Shown piece after piece: positions 62,511-64,000 of a stretch of 64,000 bases of DNA. Under the pieces are notes generated by a model, which saw only the letters and a program-made list of their open reading frames with translations, was not told where the DNA came from and ran no database searches. Origin of the DNA: Ovis canadensis (taxonomy: Eukaryota > Chordata > Mammalia > Artiodactyla > Bovidae); NCBI RefSeq assembly GCF_042477335.2, contig NC_091245.1, positions 81,568,501 through 81,632,500 of the forward strand. The letters are read 5' to 3'. Within the stretch, counting starts at the first letter, position 1. The number at the start of each line of letters is the position of its first letter. The translations under genes were made by a program, and so were the position numbers.

Positions 62511-64000
62511 GAGTTCAGTTCAACAGCTCAGTCATGTCCGATACTCTGTGACCCCATGGACTGCGGTATTCCAGGCTTCCCTATCTATCACAAACACCCA
62601 GAGTTTACTCAAACTCATGTCCATTGAGTCAGTGATGCCATCCAACCATCTCATCCTCTGTTGTCCCCTTCTCCTCCTGCCTTCAATCTTTCTAGTACAA
62701 GAGGCTTTCAAATGAGTCAGTTCTTCACATCAGGTGGCCAAAGTAGTGAATTTTCAGCTTCAACATCAGTCCTTCGAATGAATATTCGGGACTGATTTCC
62801 TTTAGGATTGACTTGTTTGATTTCCTTGCAGTCCAAGAGACTCTCAAGAGTCTACTCCAACACCAAAGTTCAAAAGCATCAATTCATTGGCGCTCAACTT
62901 TCTTTATGGTCCAACTCTCATAGCCATACATGATTACTAGAAAAACCAGAGCTTTGACTAGACAGACCTTTGCTGGCAAAGTGATGTCTCTGCTTTTTAA
63001 TATACTTCTAGGTTGGTCATAACTTTTCTTCCAAGGAGCAAGTATCTTTTAATTTCATGACTGAAGTCACCATCTGCAGTGATTTTGGAGCCCCCCAAAA
63101 TAAAGTCTGTCACTGTTTCCATTGTTTCCCCATCTATTTGTCATGAAGTGATGTGACCAGATGTCATGATCTTTGTTTTTTGAATGTTGAGATTTAAGCC
63201 AACTTTTTTACTCTCCACTTTCACTTTCATTAAAAGGCTCTTTAGTTCTTCTTCACTGTCTGCCATAAGGGTGGTGTCATCTGCATATCTGAGATAATTG
63301 ATGTTTCTCCTGGCAGTCTTGATTCCAGCTTGTGCTTCATCCAGCCTAGCATTTTGCATGATGTACACTTCATAAAGGTTAAATAAGCAGGGTGACAATA
63401 TACAGCCTTGATGTATTCTTTTCCCAATTTGGAACCAGTGTGTTGTTCCATGTCCAGTTTCAGCTGTTGCTTCTTGACCTGCATACAGATTTCTCAGGAG
63501 GTAGGGAAGGTGGTCTAGTATTCCCATCTCTTTAAGAATTTTCCAGAGTTTGTTGTAATCTACACATCAAAGGCTTTTCTTTAGTCAATAAAGCAGAAAT
63601 AGATGTTTTTCTGGAACTCTCTTGCTTTTTCCATGACCCAATGGACATCTGCAATTTGATCTCTGGTTCCTCTGCCTTTTCTAAAACCAGCTTGAACATC
63701 TGGAATTTTATAGTTCACACACTGTTGAAGCCTGGCTTGGAGAATTTTGAGCATTACTTTACTAGCATGTGAGATGAGTGCAATTGTGTAGTAGTTTGAG
63801 CATTCTTTGGCATTGCCTTTCTTTGGGATTGGAATGAAAACTGACTTTTTCCAGTCCTGTGGCCACTGTTGAGTTTTCCAAATTTGCTGGCATATTGAGG
63901 GCAGCACTTTCACAGCATCATCTTTCAGGATTTGAAATAGCTCAACTGGAATTCCATCACCTCCAATACCTTTGTTCGTAGTGATGCTTTCTAAGGCCCA
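62511..64000 (-). mobile_element. BovB LINE, antisense, running off the right end
   Basis: The 3' tail begins at 62511 and RT sequence continues to the window end. Minus-strand frames carry WKKSVFIPIPKKGNAKECSN, AGFRKGRGTRDQIADVHWVM and RYADDTTLMADSEEELKSLL, the central polymerase motifs. This is among the better preserved BovB coding regions here, although frames change near 63530-63590. Confidence 0.93.

Overview
This is mammalian nuclear DNA, almost certainly from a ruminant of the family Bovidae. The support is the mass of ruminant-specific retroposons: BovB (RTE) LINE fragments with reverse-transcriptase peptides, tRNA-headed Bov-tA SINEs, dimeric Bov-A2 SINEs and L1. Introns, GT-AG splice sites and AATAAA signals show it is eukaryotic. 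The species cannot be fixed from the sequence alone.

The window lies inside a tandem alpha-amylase locus with both genes on the + strand. Gene A, upstream, contributes only the end of its last intron and its final coding exon (970-1159). Gene B is complete: ten coding exons from ATG 25381 to stop 38209 total 1536 nt and encode 511 residues. Signal peptide, catalytic triad, calcium ligands and chloride ligands are all present, so it should encode a secreted, active, animal-type alpha-amylase of the pancreatic AMY2 kind.

Layout. 1-1210: end of gene A. 1211-24878: 3' flank of gene A, heavily invaded by retroelements, including two endogenous retroviral LTRs (2262-2648 and 8889-10533), a near full-length BovB (12010-15490) and several L1 and SINE copies. 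24879-25380: about 0.5 kb of proximal upstream sequence of gene B with a TATA box. 25381-38250: gene B; intron 2 carries a 3.8 kb antisense BovB that itself holds a poly-T-headed insertion. 38250-51260: 3' flank of gene B, paralogous to the flank of gene A but lacking about 12.4 kb of it and carrying its own L1, BovB and SINE insertions. 51261-64000: sequence with no visible paralogue here; retroelements, a (TA)n(GA)n microsatellite and no recognisable gene.

Comparing the two flanks shows the structural history. The tandem unit appears to break at 24878/24879, 503 bp before the gene B ATG, and the matching ancestral continuation starts at 51261. Each flank acts as an empty-site control for insertions in the other. 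I found no wholly new biological system. The points most worth checking are the duplication breakpoint next to the promoter, the divergence of the last exons (glycosylation sites and a cysteine), an L1 with a perfect 58 bp target-site duplication, and the unidentified poly-T-headed insertion in intron 2. Retroelement ends are accurate to about 10-20 bp unless a target-site duplication is given.
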